Positions 29,044-38,657 of a stretch of DNA of 64,000 nucleotides are shown piece by piece. Each line of letters opens with the position of its first letter. The stretch's first letter is position 1. A model generated the notes under the pieces. That model had not been told where the DNA came from, did not search any database, and was given only the letters and a program-made list of their open reading frames with translations. The stretch spans positions 1-64,000 of the forward strand of contig JANSLP010000117.1 of assembly GCA_029298735.1 (NCBI GenBank). The letters are read 5' to 3'. The DNA is from Ophiostoma sp. CBS 140.51 (Eukaryota > Ascomycota > Sordariomycetes > Ophiostomatales > Ophiostomataceae). The position numbers and the translations under genes are program-made.

Positions 29044-29087
29044 ATTTTATCTTAAGGAATTATAAGAATCTTACCTCAAGATAAAAT
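29044..29087. repeat. Inverted repeat / hairpin in AT-rich DNA
   Basis: Arms TTTTATCTTAAGG (29045-29057) and CCTCAAGATAAAA (29074-29086) pair with one mismatch around a 16-nt loop. The surroundings are AT-rich and unlike coding DNA. It could be a remnant of a mobile element upstream of the tRNA, but no terminal repeats or transposase were seen. Confidence 0.55.
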
Positions 29088-29518
29088 TTATGAAATAAGA
29101 ACAGTATTAAACCACAGTCTGGATTTAAAAAACTAGAAAGGCTTTTGTCTATAGAGAATCCAACAAGTATTGACAACAATACGCGAATTGCTTACATTAA
29201 CGACTTAGCCACGCGTCATTGTGCTCACAGCATTCGAGATGGCTCCATCTTCGGGGACCGAAGTCGCTACAGCTGCATACTTGAATTTGACCACCACCCT
29301 TTTGGCCTCCTATGATTGTAGTTTAGAACCCTTATTTTGTGTTCTTTGGTCTTGTCGGTTTTGTTTTCTTACTGACTGTGTGTCTTTCTGCATACTCTCG
29401 CATGATACAACATAAATTGTTTGTTCGCTGGACATGTAAGATGAATTACTTTCTCCGCGAGAGTGGCACCACGAACAACACCCGAGATGGGGAAGACTTA
29501 GCCTCCAACAAGAAATAA

Positions 29519-29608
29519 GGGGCAATGGCTCAGTTGGGAGAGCGTCAGACTGAAGTTAACTTCCAGTCCTTAAATCTGAAGGTCCTCGGTTCGATCCCGA
29601 GTTGCCCC
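29519..29608 (+). tRNA. tRNA-Phe (GAA) with 18-nt intron
   Basis: Perfect 7-bp acceptor stem (GGGGCAA with TTGCCCC), D stem GCTC/GAGC, anticodon stem TCAGA/TCTGA, T arm CTCGG-TTCGATC-CCGAG. Anticodon GAA sits at 29552-29554. An 18-nt intron (29556-29573) lies one base 3' of the anticodon, the canonical position, so spliceosome-independent tRNA splicing is expected. A T-rich tract (29618-29637) follows and can serve as the Pol III terminator. Confidence 0.97.
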
Positions 29609-32600
29609 ACATCATCTTTTCTTTTTTTCTTTTTTGACTCAATTTTTTTTGTCTTTTTGTTGTTTGCTTTTTCTTGCTTCTACATGAGTCTACTCATCGA
29701 TTTACTTCAGCCCATGGCTGTCTCATGCATCGCGCACATAATGGGCTTAGTCACAAGCCGCGTGATGCTTCCCACCCAGTTGCTCAGCGTAAGTAGAAGC
29801 GACGGCACTTTGTGCTCAAGGCAAGGTACATGCACAAGTGAGCAGAGACCATCGTCGATCGCACGCGTGTTGATGTGCATATTCTCTGGAAGGAACAGGA
29901 ACAGGGTCTTGTCAACAGTTGAGGCTCCATCGCGGATCATGTCCGCACATCGTGGCACATCATCAGTCATAGTTTTTCCATTTTGTTTATTTCCTACTCT
30001 TCCCGTCGAGGCCCACCTTCCTTGCCCGCTGCCCCCCTGTCCTTCGCATGAAATCATGTCGCGCGGCTTTCGTTGTCGCAAAAGCTTCGCTGTGTTCCTT
30101 GAGTTTCCTGGGTCAAGCTCGTGTTGAAGATTGTTGCGTGTGGTGTTGTTGTCTCTGACATGTGAAATGGGTCCATATTTCGCCACCCCTCCAAAAGCCT
30201 TTCGCACTCAACTTTTTCAACTGCCAACGACCTCCAAGAATGATACGCGAGTTAGCTATTTAGCTTTCCCGATAGCGCAAAAAGTTTAGTTGTCCTGGCT
30301 CCAAATCCTCACCATTCCGCTTTCTTGGCAACGACTTCATGTGCTTAATGTGTCTTTGATTTTTGCAAGTATTGCTTTTGGTAGGTGGGTTGCTCACCAC
30401 TGTTAAGTAAATTGTAGGTAACAGAATATTGAATACTCGTACTCCGTACTCTGTCCGTCGTCCTCCACGGGGACTGCGGGTTCACTTCCCTCTTCGATCG
30501 TGTAATGCCAAGGGGAGGCCGTCTTTGTCTGTATGGACGCAGTTTGGTCGCCACTTACGACTCTACTCGGCTCACGGTGTTCTGATCTTGGTATTTCTTG
30601 GTATTCGATCGTGCATCGGCCGTCCTTTATGCAGTTTTGATTTGTCGAGGCGCTTTCGTTGCCATCTATTGAACGACGTCGCCTTGCCGAGCTTACCAAA
30701 TTCATGAGAGCCCCCAAAAGGTGTGCCCGTCACGGGCAGACATCCGGTAGCGAGGCTTGGCTGGCATGAAGTGGCTTGCAAGTATCTGTAAGTCTGTACA
30801 AATAATAAACGCGGCGGCGTGTTATATTCGGATTTTTGCTACGTCAAATCGAGATAGAATCGTACTTTGCAGAGCGCGGCCTGGAACAGCTTTGAGTGCT
30901 CTCCAAAAGCATGTGCTAGGACCCTGGCTCTCTCCTTTTTACGGACGATGCTACCTTTCGAGTCCGGTATCATACCGAACCCAAAACCCGGCTCGCAGAG
31001 AGACCAGGGTGCCATCTCCGAGGAAGGAAGAAGAAAGGACTTGCACGGTTTGCGTCGTATTCCGAAATCAAACGAGGAAATACTGAGAAGGAAGTCCAAC
31101 ACACAAAATCGGAGAGCATCGCGAAGAATGCATTAAAGTTAAGACGAAAGACGCACAGACAGTGAAAAAGTGAAGCAAAAGCTGCCGGCATCGTTCAATC
31201 ATGGCTAGCATGCCAATACTCAAAACATCTTCGAGATTGACCCCCACGATTGTCAAAAGACGCCTCAATGCCATAGCCATCAATAAGGTACGCGAGGTAC
31301 GGAGGATGCCGGGGAAAGGGTCGTCATAAACGGAAAAGATATGGAGAAGTGAATCCAGGGGAAGTCAATACTGGCTCCCCGGCCGATAAAGAAGTACTGA
31401 CAGTACTGACGGTACTTTGACAAGAAAGTGTCTGTTGGGACCTGAGGAGACCCTTTTTTTTAAAGATTCCAATCCAGGCACATGTCTCAGGTCGGCTGCC
31501 CTTCTTTGCTTCTTCGAATGTGAGTAGCCAGTAGGCTGGTTACACAGCATTCTTCTTTTCTTCTTCGTTTCTTTTCTCCTGACAAAGGGAGGTTGTTCAT
31601 TTCGGTTGGGATTGCACAGAAACCGAGGGAGAACAAGGCAAGGCGACGCGAGGACAGCATGTACTTTGTAGGAGTAGGAGTACTCGTTAGCTGCGGGTGT
31701 TCTCGAACAAAAGAAACAAAATCAACCATTGATACCGGTAGGAAACGAAATGCGGGAAATGAGAACAGAAGCAAGAAAGCACACCACACAAGCAGATAGA
31801 CACAAAAAAGGCGTGATAAGGGGAATACGATGCGTGGGCCTAGACCAGTGTATCGACTGTATCAGTTGTATTGCAGATTGTAGCATTGCAGCATTGTAAC
31901 ATTGCAGCATTGCAGCATCGCGGTGTCGATGTATCAATGTACGAAAGATCGATGCAGAGATGGCGCCAAACAGAAGGTACCCTCTACAGAGGAGTGATGT
32001 CATTTGGCATGTGGAACAATGGGCAAGGGCAGATAGATAGACAGACGACGCACGCAGACTGCAGAGGACATGTTATCGCAACAGAAGCTGCATTGGGAAG
32101 GAACAAAACAGCGCGCGTACAAGGGAAAGAACGTGATTGCGAAGTCGAAATGGCAAGACCGACCGACAAGCCACGGCATGGCGAATTTCGGCCAATATCC
32201 AGTGCTTCTTTTCTACCATACCTGCATACTTTGCTTTGATTCTTGCCTCTTTACCATCATTTCCTTCCTCGCCATCGTGTCTCGTCTCCTCGTTTACCTT
32301 ATGCTCGGTTGTTACAACACCCTTTGCCCCTCGCTGCCCTCTTGTTCGTTTCCCTTTGCCATTTTGCGACTGACGTGGTGGCGACACAGGGCATAGAGTG
32401 CTGGCAGGAGCAGGGGGGTCAAGGAACAGGGGGAGGGAAGGAGCCGCCGCCTGTTGCCTTTAGCGCATTTCAACGGAGAATACTGCGAGCAAAGGGCAGG
32501 AACACAGAAAGACGCACGGGCCATTGGCTTTCACATGCCAAAACATGCCACAGTCACAATGCAAAGAGAGAGAAGGTGCTCCAAAAGATGCCACAACGTG

Positions 32601-33891
32601 TACCAATCTATGGAAGTTTCTGCAATTGTGTGAAACTGGCCAATCAATGCTTGAGGCACCGTTTTATTGAACGCACGCAAGCAATGTATCCTCGACACAT
32701 CGTTTTCCGGATCGAGAGGCCCTGCAGGTGTTGTGCTGTGAGAGATAAGGACCAGACATCTCGACTTCTTCCAGTGAAGTAACGCAACTTGAAGCTAAAG
32801 TGTGCCACAGCTAATGACGCTAGCACAGCTTGGGTACTCGAACCTGCCTGCAGGCCAGTGAGGCTAGGCCCTGTCTGGCCCTGACAGAAGGTTTTTACTC
32901 TTTTTTTTAGGACACGATGGCGTCTCTAGGGAAGGGAAAGAGCAACCGCCCAGCCCAGCGCCTGGTAAGCATCCACTTTACTCAGAAGGCGAAAAGTGGC
33001 AGAAGCACATGCCAAAAAGTTGTACGCAAAAAGTCAGCAACAAGAAACGCGACGCAGAAAAAAAAGTTACAGACGCGCATCATCTCACACCTTGGAGAGG
33101 CAAATACCGAATTAAATGTCAAAGTAAGACAGCAGAAAGGAAAGAAAATAGCAACAGAAGACACCAGAAATACAGGCTATCCCTTTCCTTACATGCTCCT
33201 GCCAAAAAGCCTCTGATTGTCGGTTGCCACACACCTTTTTCGCCAAGGTGGGTGGTGTTGTGCAGTGATGGAAGGAGCACGCAAAAGTATCTTAGTTGTC
33301 CGTACTCTGTACTTGCTATCCTTAGAACAGAACCAGACCTTGGCCTTGCTCACAGGCAATTCGTAGAAAACAAAAGCTTGCCGCCTTGCTCCTTCCTTTT
33401 CGTATTTTCTTTTCTTCTCCCCTTTCCTCTTTCTTTCTTTCCATTTGTTCCTTCGTTCTTTCCTCTCCTCAACCAAACATCGACAACATCGACTCATTGT
33501 CTCGACAGCACTATCTACATTGTAAGGCACCACTCCTTCTTCCCTCCTCTAACTCGAACTCGATCTACCCTGCCCACAACACGCTGTGGTAATCGCCCTT
33601 ACGCTTTGCCCTGCGTTCCTGTTCCTTCCTCACTTTACCAATCTTGGACGCATTCTTTGTTTCCCCTTCAGTGTCTCAGCCGTCTCACTCAGGAGCTTTT
33701 TTGTTTCTCTCTTTTCTTTTCTTTTGTTTCGAACCTTCTCTTACCATCCCCACGCTTTCTAGGTCTCCTTTTATTTTCTGTCGTCCGCCCATCCAGAAAT
33801 CGAGCGTCTTTTTCTCGTCCTCTCCTATAACGGTCGCACGAACAAACACCACCAAAAAACAACCTCAACAACCAACCCCGCACATATCACA
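29609..33891. other. Gene-free region of 4.3 kb
   Basis: After the tRNA terminator no protein gene is supported. Notable elements are a TACTCCGTACTC stretch (about 30438-30450), the palindrome TGCCCGTCACGGGCA at about 30722, a CATTGCAG repeat (listed) and CCGTACTCTGTAC at about 33300. From 33400 the plus strand is strongly pyrimidine-rich, consistent with promoter and 5' leader of the perilipin-like gene. Confidence 0.45.
31868..31920 (+). repeat. CATTGCAG short tandem repeats
   Basis: Six imperfect copies of an 8-9-bp unit built on ATTGCAGC, interrupted once (ATTGTAAC). Confidence 0.7.
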
Positions 33892-34497
33892 ATGGCCTCT
33901 CCTCAGGTGAACGGCGTCAGCCCGCAGTCGGCTTTCCTGGAGGTGAGTTTCCGTTCTTGATGCTATCTGATTGATACCGTCTCCCACTAACAACAACAGC
34001 ACCTCCTCCAGTACCCCCTCGTCTCCGACGGCGTCTCCACCGTCAAGGACAACAAGTACGGCCAGCAGACGCTCGCCATCAGCACGTCCGCCTACGAGAC
34101 CCTCGCCAAGCCCGTCTTGCCCTACCTTTCCAAGCCCTACGGCTACGTGTCTCCCTACGTCAAGAAGGCCGACTCGCTCGGTGACCGCACCCTCGACTCG
34201 CTCGACCAGCGCTTCCCCGTCGTCCGCAAGCCCACCGCCGAGGTCTACCAGGAGACCAAGGACTTTGTGTTCTACCCCGTCCGCAAGGCCTCCGAGGGCC
34301 GCGACCACGTCTTTGATGTCTACTCGGGCGAGCGCAAGCAGGTCGGCGGTGACGGTGTGCTGCTGACCGGCAAGGCGCTGGCCCTGACGGCGATTACGGT
34401 GACGTCGGAGACGCTGGCCTGGGTGCGCACGTACCTGTCGGCGGCCAAGAAGCAGGCCGATGCCACAATCAGCGAGAAGACGCCCAACGGCAACTAA
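33892..34497 (+). CDS. CAP20 / Mpl1-type perilipin-like lipid-droplet protein
   Basis: Exons 33892-33942 and 34000-34497 join at a codon boundary (FLE/HLLQYPLV) to 182 residues, about the length of the fungal CAP20 family. These proteins coat lipid droplets and protect triacylglycerol from lipolysis. In Colletotrichum (CAP20) and Metarhizium (Mpl1) the family is known from appressorium formation and infection; that says nothing certain about lifestyle here. Visible are the N-terminal YPLVSDGVSTVKDNKYGQ segment, a Pro/Tyr-rich middle (VLPYLSKPYGYVSPYVKKAD), a helical VFYPVRKASEGRDHVFDVY, and a C-terminal amphipathic helix TAITVTSETLAWVRTYLSAAKKQAD. There is no signal peptide. The intron has CTAAC near its AG. 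An upstream pyrimidine-rich leader of several hundred bases suggests strong or regulated expression. Confidence 0.93.
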
Positions 34498-36488
34498 GTC
34501 GAGTCGTCTTTAAGACGACCGTTGCCAACGTCAACCCCAACGGAACGCCAGCGCGGTGGCAAGTCTTTTCAAACCTTGCATTGCAGCACGATAAGGACAA
34601 AACAGTAGAACAGTATTAGAGCAAGAGTTGGCAGCATTAGAGCATTCGAGCACACCATCTTTTCGGTTGTTCGGTTCTCCCTGCTCTTGGCTGTTAGCTG
34701 TTTTAGCTACTTGTCTCCATTCCTTGATGACTTTTTATTCAACAACTCATACTCCATTCTCCCCGACTCTCACCATCGGGGAAACGCTCACACCTCCTTT
34801 CTCACCTCATCCCCTTGGATGCCACTCTTCTACGATTTCTATTATGCTCCGTTTCTTACAAACGATTAAAATCGACTTTTGAACTTTTTGATTCCCACTC
34901 TTTATTTCCTTTCGACCTTTTACTTCTTGTTGTCTCTTTATCTTGTCCTTATTATCTGTCGTTCTTGCTTTCTTTCTTTCTTCAGGCTAGATTAGGGACC
35001 TTTTTATACACATACGGCTACCGGAACCAAAGTACCGCGAAAAAAGAATTTGCTTTTACATATGTGCCTTATCATGATCCATGACAATGTGGGTGATGTG
35101 ATTGAGAGTCAGATGACTGGCGAGAGGATGCACTTCCCCGCGTCTTGTCTATCTCGATGGGATGTGGTCTGATTGACGGAAGCAGTACACACAAAGTACG
35201 GAGTACATGGCGAGGAGTCGCTTCTATTCTTGTTCCCCTCGAGATAACGGGTATGTCGGAAGCGACCGTTGGACAACGGGTGTCAAGACAGCAGGCAAGA
35301 AAGAGGGGAAGCTCGTCTGGGCTCATCCTCGCTCGCCACGAAAGAGAACATGGCGCAAAAGCCGTTGTCTCACCTCCTGCATTAACCCAAAGTACCGGAT
35401 AACCAAGGCTGTTTCGAGCCAGCGAACGAGCCCACCATCCCCCTGGGCGTGTGAGTGGGTGTGAGCAACCATTGTTGAAGCTCAACGCACCTCGTTCTTA
35501 TCAGTGGTCGACTCATTGGGCGAGACTTACAGCGAAAGTGGGGTCTTCCTGTGCGATGGTGTCATTGGCGGGTTGGTGCACGAAGTGGAAGAAGAACAGA
35601 AAGTGTCTGGACAAGTCTGGGCGTGACCGATCACGTGAATTCTAGAACCAGCCACAGATGGCAAGCCACAGTCAGCTAACCCACAAGTCACAGTCAGCTA
35701 ACAGTCAGACTAGACGCTAATCCAAAACTAGACTAGAGTGCGTGGACCTCAACAGCCGTCCCTGACAAACGGTTACATCAACGTAAGCTGCCGTTGTGGG
35801 TAGGGGAGTTTTGTTGCTGGGCTTTGTCATGGCTGAATCACAACAATTGGCGGGGTCTTCTCCGTTTTGCTGGACCTAGAAAGCTGACCAACTTGACCAA
35901 ACACCGAATTACAGGCCAAGAAATAGCGAGCAGCTTGTCCAGGCTGTCCAGTCCCAGCGTCTGGAACAGCGCGGGGTCGCTGTCAGCAGCTGCTGAACAT
36001 GACGAATCCTTAGGCGAGCAGCTTGAGCTTTTGCACCAAAAAGGCAGCTGCAACGGTAGCTGGCCTGCACCTTCCCTGCAAATCGGGCTGGGAAGATTCG
36101 CGATCGTTCCCGTATTTCTACTTGCCCTGCACCCTGCCGGACATCGACATTTTTTCGGTCGAGTTCTCTTGTCTCTCTTCACCATTTGTCCATTATTACA
36201 CTATCTTACATAGCTCTCTTTTCCCCTTCTTTGAACGTCCCCCCCTCATCTATAAAAGAGATCGCGCCGATCCACCTTGGTCCGATGAAGTCTTTTTCGA
36301 TTCTTGTCTCCATCCTCACAGGCATCTTCTCCATCTTCTTGTTTAGAAACAGCTTTCCAGACACATTCAACAACAGGCTCAACAACTTTACAACCAGCAT
36401 TCACAACTTGGTTCAGTCTTTCACATCAGACACCACCAACATTACGTCCAACTTTTACAACACCGCCAACACTCCCCTCACATCCACA
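34498..36488. other. Intergenic region with pirin promoter
   Basis: No separate gene is supported. The left part is the 3' flank of the perilipin-like gene. GTACGGAGTAC lies at 35196-35206. A TATA box (see next entry) and CA-rich leader precede pirin. The pirin frame is open back to 36186, discussed under pirin. Confidence 0.5.
36250..36257 (+). promoter_or_regulatory. TATA box upstream of pirin
   Basis: CTATAAAA at 36250-36257. Initiation about 30 bp downstream would leave the in-frame ATG at 36285 with almost no leader, favouring the ATG at 36489. Confidence 0.55.
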
Positions 36489-37400
36489 ATGACTTTCCCG
36501 CGTCACATCCGCAAGGTCTTCCTCGCCCTCGAGCAGGCTGAGGGCGCCGGCGCTCGCGTCCGCCGTTCTATTGGCACACCCGCGCTCCGCAACTTCTCGC
36601 CGTTCCTGATGCTCGACCACTTCTCGATCAAGCCAGGCGCAGGTTTCCCTGACCACCCCCACCGTGGCCAAGAGACCATTACGTACCTGTTGGAGGGCGG
36701 TGTCGACCACGAAGATTTCGCTGGCAACAGCGGAACCATCAACTCGGGCGACCTGCAGTTCATGACCGCCGGCAAGGGCATCATGCACGCCGAGATGCCG
36801 CGCCAGAACCCTGACGGCTCAGCCAACGTCGGTCTCCAGCTCTGGGTCGACCTGCCCCAGGATCTCAAGAACTGCGAGCCGCGCTACCGCGATCTGCGCG
36901 CCGCCGAGATCCCCACGGCCGACGTCGACGACGGCAAGGTGCACATCAAGGTCATCTCGGGCCAGAGCCACGGTATTGACTCTGTCAAGGACCTGGCCTA
37001 CACCCCCGTCTGGATTCTTGATTTCACCGTCAAGCCCGGCGGCAAGGTCGCGCAGCCTCTCCCCGCCAACTGGAACGCCTTCGCCTACATCCTGGAGGGC
37101 AACGTCAACTTCTCCAACGGCGAGGAGGAGCCCAAGAAGGTCGAGCAGTACAACAATGTGGTGTTTGGCCCCGAGGGCGACGGCATCACGGTGAGCGTCG
37201 ACGAGTCCGCCACGGAACCCGCTCGCTTTGTCCTGGTGGCCGGTACTCCCCTGGACCAGCCCATTGTCCAGTACGGTCCCTTCGTGGTGAACTCCAAGGA
37301 GGAGGTCTACAAGGCGCTGATGGACTACCAGACACACAGCAACGGCTTTGAGCGCGCAGAAGGCTGGCGGTCCGAGATTGGCAAGTCTATGGTGCAGTGA
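36489..37400 (+). CDS. Pirin-like protein
   Basis: Single exon, 303 residues from ATG 36489 (context CACAATG). Pirins are bicupin, usually Fe(II)-binding proteins; some act as quercetinases, others as redox-sensing transcription cofactors. The N-terminal cupin shows the metal ligands in FPDHPHRGQETITYLLEG (about 55-72) and GKGIMHAEMP (about 96-105). The second cupin is the usual degenerate copy (LPANWNAFAYILEGNV), ending with the VQYGPFVVNSKEE stretch typical of the family. The frame is open upstream, with an in-frame ATG at 36285 that would add 68 residues beginning with a hydrophobic segment (MKSFSILVSILTGIFSIFLF). I chose the inner start because it gives normal pirin length, has the better context, and the TATA box at 36250 lies only 35 bp before the outer ATG. 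Confidence 0.93.
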   Translation: MTFPRHIRKVFLALEQAEGAGARVRRSIGTPALRNFSPFLMLDHFSIKPGAGFPDHPHRGQETITYLLEGGVDHEDFAGNSGTINSGDLQFMTAGKGIMHAEMPRQNPDGSANVGLQLWVDLPQDLKNCEPRYRDLRAAEIPTADVDDGKVHIKVISGQSHGIDSVKDLAYTPVWILDFTVKPGGKVAQPLPANWNAFAYILEGNVNFSNGEEEPKKVEQYNNVVFGPEGDGITVSVDESATEPARFVLVAGTPLDQPIVQYGPFVVNSKEEVYKALMDYQTHSNGFERAEGWRSEIGKSMVQ

Positions 37401-38657
37401 AGGATACGGCTGTGGCAGAATATTCGGCTGCCCGTCTCTCCGATCATTGCAGCAGTGGCCTTGACTGCCGTCTCCTTTGCTGGAGTTCACTTTCTGTTTT
37501 CTTTCATGTCATCACGTCCTTTCGTTTAGTCCTGAAGGGGAAAACGCATTAGCATTTCATGTATTCTCACGATCATTCTTTCATGTACACTACAAAAACT
37601 GGCGCAGCTGTTTTCAGGATATGTTTTAAGGTAATTTTCTTGCATATCCTTTTTTGTATTTTTTGTTTTTCGGGGGGATTTTTCTTCTTGTATTTAGAAT
37701 GGTTATCTTACCAAATGCAAATCTACTACAAACATCCTTCTTCATACTTCTAATGAATAGTAAACCGAAACAATAACAACATGAACATGAACATGAATCC
37801 GATTGTCGTCAAAGACGGCCAGTAATATTTGTAGATGAAATCAAGCTGTAACAACACCAGTTTACATATCGGCTGTCAATTTCATAATAGTCGTCAGTCT
37901 AATAGACGTCAATCTCGACCGCATTGACAGTGCGAGCGAAACCGAAGGAATCCGAATTGACGGGTCAACCCGAACGTCACCGCGAGGTTTTGGCGAGCCT
38001 TGTGCGAACAACAGCGATGGAGGTGGAATTTGAGTGGGCTACTTGCACTGACCACTAACCAATAACAGTCGTCTCTATCCGTGGAGATAGCGAGAGCGAG
38101 ACCGAAGCGAGGAAAACGGCAGTGCCTCTTTTTATTCGGGTGCCTAGAGTGTAGAAGTACCGTTGCGCGCTAATTTAGCGACAAGGTACATCCAACCGCA
38201 GCCCAAAGAACCAGCCCTAAACACAGCCCCCTGAGAGTAGAAAAGAAACGCGGCATTGACAGCGCTAGCGTGTAAGTGAACGCAGAAAAGAACACGGGAA
38301 AACAGCGAGAATAAGACGAAGAAAGGCTCGTTCATGCTCGGCCCCGGTCAAGAGACCAGGCCACGGCCGCAGTTCGGGTGACGTTCATTTGAGTAGATGT
38401 GGACGCGTTGACCATGTAAGGCACCGGGATTTCGAATTGATCTGGCGGTAGTGCAAAAACGTGAAAAGTAAAAAAAGAACGGACGATCGTCGAGCACAGA
38501 AAAGATAAATAAGAAGCTGTCCGGCACTTTAAAAGAAGTTTATTTTGAAGCATCCACAACCCACACAATAACATCCAAACAGCTACAGCTACAAACATTT
38601 TCAAAACATCACCACATTTTCACACCCTTCATCTCTACCACTCCACACATCTCCAAA
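37401..38657. other. Intergenic between pirin and SYLF gene
   Basis: AT-rich 3' flank (37500-37800) with a short ACATGA microsatellite (37779-37797), then the promoter of the SYLF gene. A GAGCGAGACCGAAGCGAGG stretch lies at 38096-38114. The leader before the next ATG is CA-rich. No gene seen. Confidence 0.5.

Larger units (their letters stand above)
22408..29518. other. Gene-poor region of 7.1 kb
   Basis: After the promoter of the small peptide gene (to about 22700) no gene can be supported. The plus strand alternates purine-rich blocks (23690-24080, 25800-25960) with pyrimidine-rich ones (24270-24830, 26440-26890). The segment 28450-29200 is distinctly more AT-rich and contains the ATGAGAT cluster and a hairpin listed separately. 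A run of T lies at about 27917-27930. Confidence 0.45.

Noticed and set aside
30403..30717. Minus-strand frame of about 100 codons
   Set aside because: Low-complexity start, no domain, no splice sites that extend it; probably chance.
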